Origin: Polynucleobacter sp. MG-27-Goln-C1
Lineage (GTDB): Bacteria; Pseudomonadota; Gammaproteobacteria; Burkholderiales; Burkholderiaceae
Length of the DNA: 40,304 bases
Direction: 5' to 3'
Assembly: GCF_018881905.1 (NCBI RefSeq)
Contig: NZ_JACVPM010000005.1
Span: 1-40,304, forward strand
Shown here piece after piece: positions 1-8,179 of this stretch (the first letter of the stretch is position 1; each line of letters opens with the position of its first letter). Made by a program: the position numbers and the translations under genes. A model generated the notes under the pieces. That model saw only the letters and a list, made by a program, of their open reading frames with translations. It had not been told where the DNA came from and did no database searches.

Positions 1-24
1 GAAGTGGTATCTCCCAGATTAGAA

Positions 25-111
25 GCGAGTGTGGCGGAATCGGTATACGCACAAGACTTAAAATCTTGCGCCCGTAAGGGATTGAGGGTTCAAGTCCCTC
101 CACTCGCACCA
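25..111 (+). tRNA. tRNA-Leu, anticodon TAA
   Basis: Complete class II tRNA of 87 nt. The acceptor arms GCGAGTG (25-31) and CACTCGC (101-107) pair fully, the discriminator base is A108 and CCA is encoded at 109-111. The anticodon stem CAAGA/TCTTG encloses the loop CTTAAAA with anticodon TAA at 59-61. There is a short variable arm hairpin and a TTCAAGT-type T loop. If the ends are joined it sits about 116 nt downstream of the integrase. tRNA-Leu(TAA) fragments next to int are known attachment sites in T7-like cyanophages and pelagiphages. The gene could be the host copy rebuilt at attL of a prophage, or a copy carried by the phage. Confidence 0.96.
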
Positions 112-132
112 AGTAATTAATAGTCACTTGGA

Positions 133-181
133 AACTGTGTCAATTCGGTGTCTGCCACAAATGGACACAAATGACACAGTT
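133..181. repeat. nested inverted repeats next to the tRNA
   Basis: AACTGTGTCA (133-142) and TGACACAGTT (172-181) are perfect inverted copies. Inside them GTGTC (148-152) and GACAC (164-168) form a second inverted pair, giving two GTGTC and two GACAC boxes. CAAATGAC at 168-175 recurs at 40256-40263, on the other side of the presumed attachment site when the ends are joined. Integrase or excisionase arm sites beside attP are a reasonable inference; an RNA hairpin is the alternative. Confidence 0.5.
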
Positions 182-198
182 GTAGTAAGTAACACCAG

Positions 199-240
199 CC
201 CCTGAATCTATATGGTTCGGGGGTATTTCTTTGTCTTTTT
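199..240 (+). terminator. rho-independent terminator upstream of the RNA polymerase gene
   Basis: CCCCTGAA (199-206) pairs with TTCGGGGG (about 216-223) around a short loop. A T-rich tail containing TTTCTTTGTCTTTTT follows. In a joined genome it lies after the integrase and tRNA and would stop transcription from the lysogeny region, or from the host tRNA, before the phage RNA polymerase gene. Confidence 0.75.
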
Positions 241-258
241 ACTTTCCAATCCGTAACT
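241..258. promoter_or_regulatory. operator-like dyad O1 before the RNA polymerase gene
   Basis: ACTTTC-CAATCC-GTAACT matches the repeated dyad AGTTNC-N6-GTAACT found only outside genes in this window (also 2781, 35566, 35721, 36442, 40211). It lies 18 nt upstream of the RNA polymerase start codon. A weak host-type -35 (TTGTCT, 231-236) sits 17 nt before TAACTA (254-259), so a bound repressor would cover the promoter spacer and -10. The promoter reading is an inference; the repeat family is directly visible. Confidence 0.6.
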
Positions 259-276
259 ATTTCCAAGGAGCTTTAT

Positions 277-2778
277 ATGTTGCAAAACAATGAACAACCT
301 AACCTCATGCAGGTACAAATTAACCTCGAAGAATCAATGAAGCAGAGGGGTGTTGAAAGTTACTTAAGAAGCGTTAACCGAGCCAAGGCGGGGGTGTCAG
401 AAGATCACACTCAGTACGGCACTAGGCTCATCTCTGGGTACACCAAAGTACTCGCTCAGGCTATCCAGAAGTTCAAGGATGAAGCCTCCTCAGGCAGGGC
501 AGGATCCAAGCACACAGTCCTGCGCTATATCGGGGATCAAATCACCACAGATCAGATAGCTTTCCTAGTCCTTAAGACCATCATTGCGGGTATCTCAGGA
601 TCCCAGACGGCTGCCTCTTTAGCTGTCCAAATTGGTACTGTCTTAGAGGATGAGATGCGCCTCGCAAATATCCGTATGCAAGAGAAAAGGGTCTATGACT
701 CCATCGTTACCGGAACCATGAAGCGTGGATCCCAGCACTACAAGCATGTGTATGCCGTGCGTAGGGCTGAGTACTTTAAAGACGGATGGGTGGACTGGAG
801 CAGAGCAAGCAAAGCCCTTATTGGGAGCAAGATGCTCGACCTCGTTGTCGCTAACCTTGAATTGGTAGATCTGGAAGTGAAACAGTCGGGCGTGAAGAGT
901 GTGTACATGATCACAGCCAAGCCTTCAACAGTTGAGTGGATTGAGAAGTACAACATGGCTGGTGTTCGCTCCCCATTCGAGCCAATGGTAGTTCTGCCCC
1001 GTGACTGGACTACACCGCATGATGGTGGATATATCACTAGCAACATTACCCCTTTGCACCTTGTTAAACGGGTCACACAGAAGCGTTTAGTTGCCCTGTA
1101 TGGCAATGCCCCAATGCCTAAGGTTTATGCTACTGTGAACGCTCTACAGCACACTGCGTGGCAGATCAATGCACAGGTGTTGGATGTCATGAGAACCCTG
1201 TGGGATAACGGCAGTGGGGTGGGGGGTTTACCTTCCCGTGAAGACTTAGTACTACCTCCTAAGCCACACGATATGGACACCAATGAGGGGGCTGCACTCC
1301 AATGGAGACGTGATGCCTCTCAGGCTCACCGTAATCACCTTGAGGCAACCTCAGCCCGTATTGCATTCTCAATGACGATGGATGTAGCAACTCGCTATTC
1401 AGAATTCAAGAAGATCTACATGCCTTACCAATTAGATTTTCGTGGTCGTGTCTACGCTGTACCGCACCTCAATCCACAGGGATCTGATTTCCAGAAGTCT
1501 CTCCTGAGGTTCTCTAAAGAGAAACCACTGGGCGAGGGTGGTGTGAAGTGGTTAGCTATTCATGGTGCAAACCTAGCTGGTGTTGACAAGGTGTCCTTCC
1601 AAGAGCGTGTGGACTGGGTCGAGAACAACGAAGAGCAGATCCTTGCCATTGCTTCTGATCCCTTTACTAATCGTGGCTGGGCTACATCCATTGGTGATGT
1701 AGAGATTGATAAGCCTTGGCAGTTCTTGGCATTCTGTTTTGAGTGGGCTGGGTATTGCGAGAAGGGCGAGAGCTATGTATCTCACATGCCAATCGCACTC
1801 GATGGATCATGCTCAGGAATTCAACACTTCTCAGCTATGTTGCGTGACTCTGTGGGTGGGGCAGCAGTTAACCTCGTACCACAAGAGAAGCCAGCAGATG
1901 TATACGGAACGGTAGCAAACAAGGTACTCGAGAAGGTTCGTGAGGATCTCGTTACTGGTACGGATGATGGGCTCACTGAGGCTGGCACTCTGGTGCAGGG
2001 GACTAAGACCCTAGCTGCCCAGTGGTTAGCCTTTGGTATCACTCGGAAGACCTGTAAGCGTAGCGTTATGACTCTTGCTTATGGCTCTCGTGAGTATGGA
2101 TTCAAAGAGCAGTTGATGGAGGACATTATTAGTCCTGCACAAAAAGTAATGGGTAGTCAGTTTCCCTTTGAAGGTGATGGCTTTAGAGCTGCTGCCTACC
2201 TAGCGAAGAAGATCTGGGAGTCCGTTACGGTAACGCTAGTGGCTGCTGGTCAAGCAATGGATTGGATCAAAGCAGTCGCAGCAGTAGCAAACCAAGCAAA
2301 GCAAGCAATCACATGGACAACCCCAGCAGGGTTCACAGTAGAGCAGTCCTATAAGAGCATGAAGGATCTCCAAGTGGAGACCGCCATCAATGGGAAGATT
2401 CGCCTGTACCTGAAGGAGCCAATTGATAAGCTAGATTTGCGTAAGCAGACCTCAGCTATCAGCCCTAACTGGGTTCATTCCCTCGATAGTTCACACCTCA
2501 TGATGACTGTATGTGAGGCAGTAGAGCAGGGGATTGACAGCTTTGCCATGATTCATGATTCCTTCGGGACTTATGCAGCAGATACAGACAAGTTGTTTGA
2601 GATTGTTAGAGATACCTTCGTGGATATGTACGAAAAACACGATGTTCTCGACATGTTTAAGAAGGGCGTTGCAGCATCTATCGATGACGAGACACTTCAG
2701 GAAGAGTTACCGGACGATCTTGTTCGGGGCGACTTGGATCTTGAAGATGTCAAGTACTCGATGTATTGCTTCGCCTAA
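277..2778 (+). CDS. T7-type single-subunit DNA-directed RNA polymerase
   Basis: This enzyme transcribes the phage's own middle and late genes from phage-specific promoters in the host cytoplasm. The 833-residue protein is close in length to T7 gp1 (883). All polymerase motifs are present: motif A DGSCSGIQHFSAMLRD with catalytic Asp509, motif B KRSVMTLAYGSREYGF with Lys594 and Tyr602, motif C MIHDSFGT with His760 and Asp761, and a C-terminal aromatic-Ala end (YCFA, compare FAFA in T7). The upstream DFRGRVYAVPHLNPQGSD segment is also typical. AAGGAG at 265-270, six bases before ATG277, fixes the start. Dyads O1 and O2 flank the gene, suggesting that it is the control point of lysogeny. The three AATTACCTACGACTATAGG sites are its probable promoters. 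Confidence 0.98.
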   Translation: MLQNNEQPNLMQVQINLEESMKQRGVESYLRSVNRAKAGVSEDHTQYGTRLISGYTKVLAQAIQKFKDEASSGRAGSKHTVLRYIGDQITTDQIAFLVLKTIIAGISGSQTAASLAVQIGTVLEDEMRLANIRMQEKRVYDSIVTGTMKRGSQHYKHVYAVRRAEYFKDGWVDWSRASKALIGSKMLDLVVANLELVDLEVKQSGVKSVYMITAKPSTVEWIEKYNMAGVRSPFEPMVVLPRDWTTPHDGGYITSNITPLHLVKRVTQKRLVALYGNAPMPKVYATVNALQHTAWQINAQVLDVMRTLWDNGSGVGGLPSREDLVLPPKPHDMDTNEGAALQWRRDASQAHRNHLEATSARIAFSMTMDVATRYSEFKKIYMPYQLDFRGRVYAVPHLNPQGSDFQKSLLRFSKEKPLGEGGVKWLAIHGANLAGVDKVSFQERVDWVENNEEQILAIASDPFTNRGWATSIGDVEIDKPWQFLAFCFEWAGYCEKGESYVSHMPIALDGSCSGIQHFSAMLRDSVGGAAVNLVPQEKPADVYGTVANKVLEKVREDLVTGTDDGLTEAGTLVQGTKTLAAQWLAFGITRKTCKRSVMTLAYGSREYGFKEQLMEDIISPAQKVMGSQFPFEGDGFRAAAYLAKKIWESVTVTLVAAGQAMDWIKAVAAVANQAKQAITWTTPAGFTVEQSYKSMKDLQVETAINGKIRLYLKEPIDKLDLRKQTSAISPNWVHSLDSSHLMMTVCEAVEQGIDSFAMIHDSFGTYAADTDKLFEIVRDTFVDMYEKHDVLDMFKKGVAASIDDETLQEELPDDLVRGDLDLEDVKYSMYCFA

Positions 2779-2780
2779 AT

Positions 2781-2798
2781 AGTTTCCAGTCCGTAACT
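2781..2798. promoter_or_regulatory. operator-like dyad O2 after the RNA polymerase gene
   Basis: AGTTTC-CAGTCC-GTAACT is the second copy of the 18-bp dyad family. It begins two bases after the RNA polymerase stop codon and lies 48 bp before phage promoter P1. TTGACC follows directly at 2801-2806, but no convincing -10 lies at the right spacing. Probable repressor-binding site separating the polymerase gene from the replication genes. Confidence 0.6.
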
Positions 2799-2846
2799 AT
2801 TGACCATTAATCAGAAAGAAAACAATGAATCAAATCAACAACTTGC

Positions 2847-2870
2847 AATTACCTACGACTACAGGACTCA
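2847..2870 (+). promoter_or_regulatory. phage RNA polymerase promoter P1
   Basis: AATTACCTACGACTACAGG, followed by ACTCA, differs in one base from the 19-bp block identical at 12372 and 34668. The spacing and the ACTATAGG-like end resemble T7-class promoters, in which transcription starts at the GG. It precedes the replication genes. An ATG at 2825 would make it coding, but the strong ribosome site at 2889 argues that the first gene starts after it. Confidence 0.8.
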
Positions 2871-2899
2871 AAAGCCCTCAACCCTTACAGGAGAAACAC

Positions 2900-3031
2900 A
2901 TGCAATCAACTATCGGCAAGGCAATCGCCCTGCTTAACCAAGGTACTCGTCTTCCCCATTCAATGGTTCATGAACTCCGTGAAGAGGGAATTGATGTCCC
3001 TTCGTTTTACCAATTTCATATGAAGAAATAA
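2900..3031 (+). CDS. small hypothetical protein, first gene after P1
   Basis: A 43-residue protein starting MQSTIGKAIALLNQG and ending QFHMKK. I chose ATG2900 because AGGAG (2889-2893) lies six bases upstream and the phage promoter P1 lies just before it. The same frame is open to an ATG at 2825, which would give 68 residues but would place P1 inside the gene. The pattern of a short helix (GKAIALLNQGTRLP) followed by HELREEGIDVP looks like a conserved small protein of T7-like phages, but I do not recognise a function. Its position between the polymerase and ssDNA-binding genes matches the place where T7 encodes small host-modifying proteins. Such a role is only a positional guess. Confidence 0.65.
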   Translation: MQSTIGKAIALLNQGTRLPHSMVHELREEGIDVPSFYQFHMKK

Positions 3032-3040
3032 GGAATACAC

Positions 3041-3718
3041 ATGTCTGATAAGAAAACTAAAGCTCAGTCATTCGTCTCCCCTAAGGGAACCTTCCGTTAC
3101 CCAGCTCTGGTGAAGCCAGACTTTGGTACTAAAGATTACCCAAAAGAGAATGGCGAATACAAAGTAGCTCTGATCCTCACAGAAGAAGAGGCAGCCCCTT
3201 TAATCGAGAAGCTCACACCAATTTTTGAAGAAGCTATCTCGGAAGGACAAGAAAAGTTCAAGGAACTTAAAGTAGAGCAACGTAAGAAGCTCAAAGAGTT
3301 GAAGGTCAATGACCTGTACTCAACTGAGTATGACAAGGAAACAGAAGAAGCCACAGGCAATCTGATTTTCAAGTTTGCTATGCAAGCAAGTGGCAAGTCT
3401 GCCAAAGACGGTAGTGTCTGGAATCGTAAGCCAGCATTGTTCGACTCTAAAGGTAAGCCTTTGGTGGGTGTCGACAACATCTGGGGTGGAACAGTGGGTA
3501 AGGTCTCATTCGAGGCTGCTCCTTACTTCATCGCTGGTACTGGTGCTGCTGGTTTGAAGTTGCGTTTATCCGCAGCTCAGATCATCGACTTGGTAGCTGG
3601 TGGTAATAAGTCTGCTGAAGGCTATGGCTTCGGTGAAGAAGACGGTTACGAAGCTGAACAACCACTCTTCAAAGACGAATCAACAGGCTCTACTGATGGC
3701 GATAAAGAAGACTTCTAA
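3041..3718 (+). CDS. single-stranded DNA-binding protein (T7 gp2.5-like)
   Basis: A 225-residue protein that coats single-stranded DNA and coordinates the phage replisome and recombination. T7 gp2.5 has 232 residues. Its N-terminal part ([20 protein letters not shown]) corresponds to the gp2.5 OB-fold start, and the middle is rich in Lys and Glu. The C-terminus is a strongly acidic tail ending DGDKEDF. An acidic tail with a terminal Phe is the element through which gp2.5 contacts the polymerase and helicase, and the primase-helicase here also ends in EKEF. AAGG lies upstream of ATG3041. It overlaps the start of the endonuclease gene by 23 nt if that gene starts at 3696. Confidence 0.93.
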   Translation: MSDKKTKAQSFVSPKGTFRYPALVKPDFGTKDYPKENGEYKVALILTEEEAAPLIEKLTPIFEEAISEGQEKFKELKVEQRKKLKELKVNDLYSTEYDKETEEATGNLIFKFAMQASGKSAKDGSVWNRKPALFDSKGKPLVGVDNIWGGTVGKVSFEAAPYFIAGTGAAGLKLRLSAAQIIDLVAGGNKSAEGYGFGEEDGYEAEQPLFKDESTGSTDGDKEDF

Positions 3719-4112
3719 GGAGGTCGGCTTGCAGTATGGGTTTCGGTCGGGGCTAGAGGCAGCAATTGCTTCTAAGCTCCGCTCACAAGGCGTTAAGTTC
3801 ACGTTCGAGGAAATGGTAATTAAATACACCAAACCTCAGCGTGAATCCAAGTACACCCCTGACTTTGTTCTTGATAACGGAATCATTATCGAGAGCAAGG
3901 GTAGGTTCGTTACTGCTGACCGCCAGAAGCACATCCTAGTTAAAGCCCAACACCCAGAACTAGACATTCGATTTGTCTTTAGTAACTCACGTTCACGCAT
4001 CACTAAGTTAAGTGCAACCACTTACGGTGACTGGTGCAAGAAGCATGAGTTTAAGTACGCAGATAAGGAGATTCCAGAAGCATGGTTGAAAGAGAAGAAA
4101 GCAGCCTCATAA
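3696..4112 (+). CDS. endonuclease I, Holliday-junction resolvase (T7 gp3-like)
   Basis: Resolves branched DNA and helps degrade host DNA. The 138-residue product compares with 149 in T7. The fold signature is intact: FRSGLE with Glu21, the FTFEE segment (Glu38/39), YTPDF with Asp56, and IIIESKG with Glu66 and Lys68, matching T7 Glu20, Glu35, Asp55, Glu65 and Lys67. [17 protein letters not shown] is also nearly T7-like. Start choice is uncertain. ATG3696 gives a T7-like N-terminus (MAIKKT..., Glu at 21) but has a poor ribosome site. A perfect AAGGAGG (3717-3723), overlapping the upstream stop codon, sits five bases before a TTG at 3729, which would give 127 residues. Confidence 0.93.
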   Translation: MAIKKTSKEVGLQYGFRSGLEAAIASKLRSQGVKFTFEEMVIKYTKPQRESKYTPDFVLDNGIIIESKGRFVTADRQKHILVKAQHPELDIRFVFSNSRSRITKLSATTYGDWCKKHEFKYADKEIPEAWLKEKKAAS

Positions 4113-5686
4113 AGCACATACCTTGTGACGAGTGTGGGTCAAGTGATGGCAATGCGTTGTACACAGATGGTCACACCCACTGCTTTGTTTGCAAGAAGAC
4201 AGTGCAGAGTGGGGGTGTCCCTTCAGAAGTTCAATCTAAAAAACAGAAAGCAGGGTTCGCCAGTGGTCAATATCAAGACTTGGTTAGTAGAAAAATTACT
4301 GAAGATACTTGCCGTAAATTTTCCTATGCAGTCGGATCCGTATCTGGTTCAACTGTACAGATTGCCCCGTACTTTAACAAAGCGGGGGAGTTGGTCGCTC
4401 AGAAAATAAGAGGAGCCAATAAGCAATTCCACATCATCGGATCGTTAGATGAGGCGCAATTGTTTGGTGCAAATCTTTGGAGCAAAGGTAAGAAGATTGT
4501 CGTTACCGAGGGTGAGATTGATTGCTTGTCAGTTAGTCAAGCCCAAGGCAACAAGTGGGCAACAGTATCCATTCCTAATGGTGCTGCTGGTGCAGTCAAG
4601 GCTATCCGCAAGAACTTGGAATACCTCAATGAGTTTGAAGAGGTCATCTTCATGTTTGATATGGACGAGCCCGGACAGAAGGCAGCTAAGGAATGTGCTG
4701 AGTTGCTCGAGGCTGGCAAAGCAAAGATAGCTTCGTTACCCCGTAAGGATCCTAACGAATGTCTTCAAGCTGGAAAGCCAGACGAAATCATTACAGCCAT
4801 GTGGCAAGCAAAGACCTTCAGACCTGATGGTGTTATCTCAGGTACGGAGCTCTGGGATCAGGTATCCACTGATGAAGTGATAGAGACAATCCTATACCCG
4901 TGGGATGAACTCAACAAGATCACTTTAGGTGCTCGTAGGGGTGAGCTAGTTACCTTTACGGCTGGCTCAGGTATCGGAAAGAGTGCTGTGGTTCGTGAGA
5001 TCACACACCACCTCTTGTCTGAAGGTCAAACAGTAGGACTCTTAATGCTCGAAGAGAACCCCAAGCGTACAGCGTTAGGTCTAATGGGTATTGAGATCAA
5101 TAAACCATTACACATCTCTCGTGAAGGAGTATCTGATGCAGATCTTAAAGTTGCATTCGACAATACTGTGGGCTCTAACCGCCTGTACTTATACAACCAC
5201 TTCGGTTCTAGTGATCTCGATAATCTTCTTTCACGCATTCGCTACCTCGCCCGTGGCTGTGGTTGTGATTGGATTGTTTTGGATCACCTCTCTATTGTTG
5301 TTAGTGGAATCGAGGGGGGAGACGAGCGAAGACTCATTGACTTAACTATGACTATGCTCCGCACCCTAGTTGAAGAGACTGGTGTGGGATTGTTCTTAGT
5401 GAGTCACTTAAAAAGACCTGAAGGGAAATCACATGAAGAAGGCGGCAAGACATCGCTGGCGCAGCTTAGAGGTTCCCATGCTATTGCTCAGTTGTCTGAC
5501 ATGGTTATTGGTCTGGAGCGAGATCAGCAGGGAGATAACCCAAACGTAACAACACTACGAGTATTGAAGAATCGATTCACCGGACAGACTGGTGAGGCTG
5601 GTTACTTGAACTACGACAGTGAGACTGGGCGATTGATTGAAACAATACCAACGCCATTTACTAATGAAACTGAAAAGGAATTCTAA
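4082..5686 (+). CDS. DNA primase-helicase (T7 gp4-like)
   Basis: Bifunctional replication enzyme that makes RNA primers and unwinds DNA at the fork as a hexamer. The 534-residue product (T7 566) starts with a zinc-binding domain, Cys15, Cys18, Cys34 and Cys37, in HIPCDECGSSDG...HCFVC. The TOPRIM primase segment follows (VVTEGEIDCLSV, then FMFDMDEPGQKA). The helicase carries Walker A SGIGKSAV with Lys300, the Walker B-like WIVLDHLSIVV, and RGSHAIAQLSDMVIGLERD. The acidic end with terminal Phe (NETEKEF) is the T7-type polymerase contact. The start overlaps endonuclease I by 31 nt, and the stop codon overlaps the next ATG in a TAATG. No other start in frame keeps the zinc domain. Confidence 0.97.
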   Translation: MVEREESSLIKHIPCDECGSSDGNALYTDGHTHCFVCKKTVQSGGVPSEVQSKKQKAGFASGQYQDLVSRKITEDTCRKFSYAVGSVSGSTVQIAPYFNKAGELVAQKIRGANKQFHIIGSLDEAQLFGANLWSKGKKIVVTEGEIDCLSVSQAQGNKWATVSIPNGAAGAVKAIRKNLEYLNEFEEVIFMFDMDEPGQKAAKECAELLEAGKAKIASLPRKDPNECLQAGKPDEIITAMWQAKTFRPDGVISGTELWDQVSTDEVIETILYPWDELNKITLGARRGELVTFTAGSGIGKSAVVREITHHLLSEGQTVGLLMLEENPKRTALGLMGIEINKPLHISREGVSDADLKVAFDNTVGSNRLYLYNHFGSSDLDNLLSRIRYLARGCGCDWIVLDHLSIVVSGIEGGDERRLIDLTMTMLRTLVEETGVGLFLVSHLKRPEGKSHEEGGKTSLAQLRGSHAIAQLSDMVIGLERDQQGDNPNVTTLRVLKNRFTGQTGEAGYLNYDSETGRLIETIPTPFTNETEKEF

Positions 5687-5886
5687 TGACACAACTCGAC
5701 ATCATCATTCGTCACTTAAAGAAAGCTAAGAGCATCACTCAACGTGAAGCACTCATTGACTATTCAATCCAGTCATTGACCAAACGTATCAGCGAACTTC
5801 GTCAGATGGGTTACAACATCGTATCCACTTTCAAGAAGCATCCAACTACTGGACAACGATACGCTCGCTATACCCTAGCGAAGTAA
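5686..5886 (+). CDS. small helix-turn-helix protein
   Basis: A 66-residue basic protein that begins IIRHLKKAKSITQREAL and continues QSLTKRISELRQMGYNIVS. The arrangement of two helices, a turn and a recognition helix followed by a short beta hairpin (STFKKHPTTGQRYARYTL) matches the small winged helix family often annotated as 'helix-turn-helix domain' (HTH_55 type) in phages. It is translationally coupled to the primase-helicase (TAATG) and to the next gene. A DNA-binding role in replication or gene control is likely. It is also a possible competitor for binding the dyad operators, though its place in the middle operon makes it a weaker repressor candidate than the MarR-like gene at 38859. Confidence 0.75.
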   Translation: MTQLDIIIRHLKKAKSITQREALIDYSIQSLTKRISELRQMGYNIVSTFKKHPTTGQRYARYTLAK

Positions 5887-6101
5887 TGCTTACCATCAAA
5901 TGGGCAGGGACTGTTCTCTGCCTAATTGGTATTGCATTAACAGCCTTTAATCATTTTCCAGAGAACGTATGGTTCTCATTAGTCGGTAGTCTTTTATGGA
6001 CTCTGGCTGCACACCTTCAGAAAGACATGCCATTACTTTTAGTTGAGGCAGTAGCGGTACTAATGTACCTAGCAGGTGTAGTGAAAATATTTTTCTGGTA
6101 A
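5886..6101 (+). CDS. small inner-membrane protein
   Basis: A 71-residue hydrophobic protein with three likely membrane segments: roughly residues 5-22 (WAGTVLCLIGIALTAF), 28-44 (VWFSLVGSLLWTLAAHL) and 49-70 (LLLVEAVAVLMYLAGVVKIFF). The start overlaps the previous stop (TAATG). It closes this replication sub-operon, and a terminator follows at 6122. Small membrane proteins at this place occur in T7-like phages but I do not recognise a function. Superinfection exclusion or host membrane modification are possibilities without direct support. Confidence 0.72.
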   Translation: MLTIKWAGTVLCLIGIALTAFNHFPENVWFSLVGSLLWTLAAHLQKDMPLLLVEAVAVLMYLAGVVKIFFW

Positions 6102-6121
6102 AAATTTTTAGGTAATACATG

Positions 6122-6157
6122 AGGGACATTCCGAAAGGTTTGTCCCTTTTCTATTTT
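6122..6157 (+). terminator. intrinsic terminator before the DNA polymerase gene
   Basis: AGGGACA (6122-6128) pairs with TGTCCCT (6141-6147), with CC-GAAA-GG at the tip, followed by TTTTCTATTTT. It lies between the small membrane protein and the DNA polymerase and would reduce, not abolish, downstream transcription, because no promoter is visible between it and the polymerase gene. Confidence 0.7.
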
Positions 6158-6176
6158 GCGAGTCGAGAGGGACAGC

Positions 6177-7970
6177 ATGGCACACATATTTGACTTAGAG
6201 ACCAATGGGTTTCTAGAGGATGTAACTAAGATTCATTGCATGGTGATCAATGACACCGACACTGGAGCTATAGATACCTATGTAGGTAAAGAAGTAGCAG
6301 CAGGTATTAGACACTTAGAAGAACTGTCTAATAACGGACAGACCATTGTTGGTCACAACGCAATTAAGTTTGACATCCCAGTAATAGATAAGCTGTACCC
6401 AAAGAACGCTATCAATCATGCAGCCGTTCAGGATACCTTAGTTTTATCTCGCCTCATCTACGCTCACCTTAGTGACATCGATGCGGGACTCTTACAGAAG
6501 GGCAAGATCCCCGGCAGACTCTTTGGGTCACACTCATTGGAAGCTTGGGGCTATCGCTTAGGTTGCCATAAGGGTGACTATGAGGGTGGCTGGGAGAACT
6601 TCTCTCAGGACATGTTGGACTACAACATTCAAGATACTGTAGTCACAGCAATGCTTTATGCAAAGCTGCTCAGTAAAGAGTATGACTCCAGATCTACAGA
6701 CCTAGAGCACCGTGTGGCTTGGCTCATGGCAAAGCAAGAACGTAATGGCTTTGTCTTTGATGTTAAAGCTGGAGCAGAACTCTATGCCAAATTAGTAGCC
6801 CGTAAGGCAGAGCTCATGGCTCAGTGTGAAGCACTCTTCCCAGCTTGGGAGGTACGCCTTAAAGACTTTGTCCCTAAGCGTAGCAACAAGGCTAAGGGAT
6901 GGGAGGCTGGAGTTCCTGTACCAAGGTTCAAGACCGTGGTATTCAACCCATCGTCTCGAGATCACATCGCTAATCGACTCATCACGTTATACGGATGGAA
7001 GCCAGAGGTTATGACCGATGGTGGAAAGCCTAAGGTAGATGAAGTAGTACTTGCTGGTTTGAACTATGAGCCCTGCAAGTTACTAAGTGAATTCTTAATG
7101 GTGCAGAAGAGAATCTCTCAGTTAGCTGAGGGTGATAACGCTTGGCTTAACTTAGTTAAAAACGGAAAGCTGCACGGATCTATCAACACTAATGGTGCTG
7201 TGACAGGACGAGCAACTCACGCACGACCCAACATAAGCCAAGTGCCTAGTGGATCTAGCCCCTATGGTGAAGAGTGCAGAAGCTTATTTACTGTACCTAA
7301 CGGATGGATTCTAGTTGGTGCTGATGCTTCTGGATTAGAGCTGCGCTGCCTCGCCCACTACATGGCTAAGTATGACGGTGGTGCATATGGAAAGATCCTT
7401 TTAGAAGGTGACATCCACACAGCAAATCAACAAGCTGCCGGACTCGACTCACGCCCACAGGCAAAGACATTTATTTACGCATTCTTATATGGAGCAGGTG
7501 ATGCAAAGATCGGATCGGTTATATCTGGTAGCGCAGTTCAAGGTAAACAACTCAAAGCTAAATTTCTTCGCAACTTGCCAGCACTTGGAAGACTCGTTGA
7601 AGATGTTAGAGAAGTGGCGAAACGAGGCTACCTTATCGGGCTGGACGGACGACACATTCATGTACGGTCTGCACACGCTGCACTAAACACACTTCTACAG
7701 GGAGCAGGTGCAATCGTATGTAAGCAGTGGCTGGTCATGCTCGAAGATCAACTTCAAGTTCGTGGTCTTAAGCATGGCTGGGATGGTGACTATGCCTTCT
7801 GCGCTTGGTCACATGACGAGGTTCAGATTGCTTGCCGTACACCAGACATCGCAAAAGAGGTATCTGAGATAGCTACTAAGTGCGTAACCCTAGCTGGGGA
7901 ACATTTCAAATTCCGTTGCCCTACTGCGGGTGAAGCAAAGATCGGAACCAACTGGAGTCACACCCACTGA
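6177..7970 (+). CDS. DNA polymerase, family A with 3'-5' exonuclease (T7 gp5-like)
   Basis: Replicative polymerase of 597 residues (T7 gp5 has 704). The exonuclease starts FDLETNG (Asp6, Glu8) and continues with VGHNAIKFD and MLDYNIQD. The polymerase has motif A DASGLELRCLAH (Asp383), motif B KTFIYAFLYGAGD (Lys430, Tyr434, Tyr438) and motif C HDEVQ (Asp547, Glu548). It lacks much of the T7 insert that binds host thioredoxin: between LFPAWEVR and VVFNPSSRDH only about 30 residues remain, against about 66 in T7. Two exonuclease-domain loops are shorter as well. ATG6177 follows GAGAGGG and gives the T7-like N-terminus. A TTG upstream at 6156 in frame is unlikely. Confidence 0.97.
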   Translation: MAHIFDLETNGFLEDVTKIHCMVINDTDTGAIDTYVGKEVAAGIRHLEELSNNGQTIVGHNAIKFDIPVIDKLYPKNAINHAAVQDTLVLSRLIYAHLSDIDAGLLQKGKIPGRLFGSHSLEAWGYRLGCHKGDYEGGWENFSQDMLDYNIQDTVVTAMLYAKLLSKEYDSRSTDLEHRVAWLMAKQERNGFVFDVKAGAELYAKLVARKAELMAQCEALFPAWEVRLKDFVPKRSNKAKGWEAGVPVPRFKTVVFNPSSRDHIANRLITLYGWKPEVMTDGGKPKVDEVVLAGLNYEPCKLLSEFLMVQKRISQLAEGDNAWLNLVKNGKLHGSINTNGAVTGRATHARPNISQVPSGSSPYGEECRSLFTVPNGWILVGADASGLELRCLAHYMAKYDGGAYGKILLEGDIHTANQQAAGLDSRPQAKTFIYAFLYGAGDAKIGSVISGSAVQGKQLKAKFLRNLPALGRLVEDVREVAKRGYLIGLDGRHIHVRSAHAALNTLLQGAGAIVCKQWLVMLEDQLQVRGLKHGWDGDYAFCAWSHDEVQIACRTPDIAKEVSEIATKCVTLAGEHFKFRCPTAGEAKIGTNWSHTH

Positions 7971-8179
7971 TGAACGACAAGATCTATGAAGTAGTACATG
8001 AAGCATATCTAAACCAATTCGCAGTCTCCTCTAACTTTGCTCGTGAGCATAGCCAAGAGGTAGCTTCAGCAGCCTCGATTGGACTCATCTCAACACTAGA
8101 AGCACCAATGGTATTCGGCAGACACTGGCGTGTCACTGGAGTTGGTCTGCAATTTATACGAAACGGTGGACATTTATGA
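7970..8179 (+). CDS. small hypothetical protein
   Basis: A 69-residue protein beginning MNDKIYEVVHEAYLNQF, coupled to the DNA polymerase stop (TGATG) and overlapping the next gene through ATGA. It has an amphipathic N-terminal half rich in Ala, Ser and Glu and a C-terminal end VTGVGLQFIRNGGHL. I see no motif of known function. Its tight coupling on both sides indicates a real gene in the replication operon. Confidence 0.6.
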   Translation: MNDKIYEVVHEAYLNQFAVSSNFAREHSQEVASAASIGLISTLEAPMVFGRHWRVTGVGLQFIRNGGHL

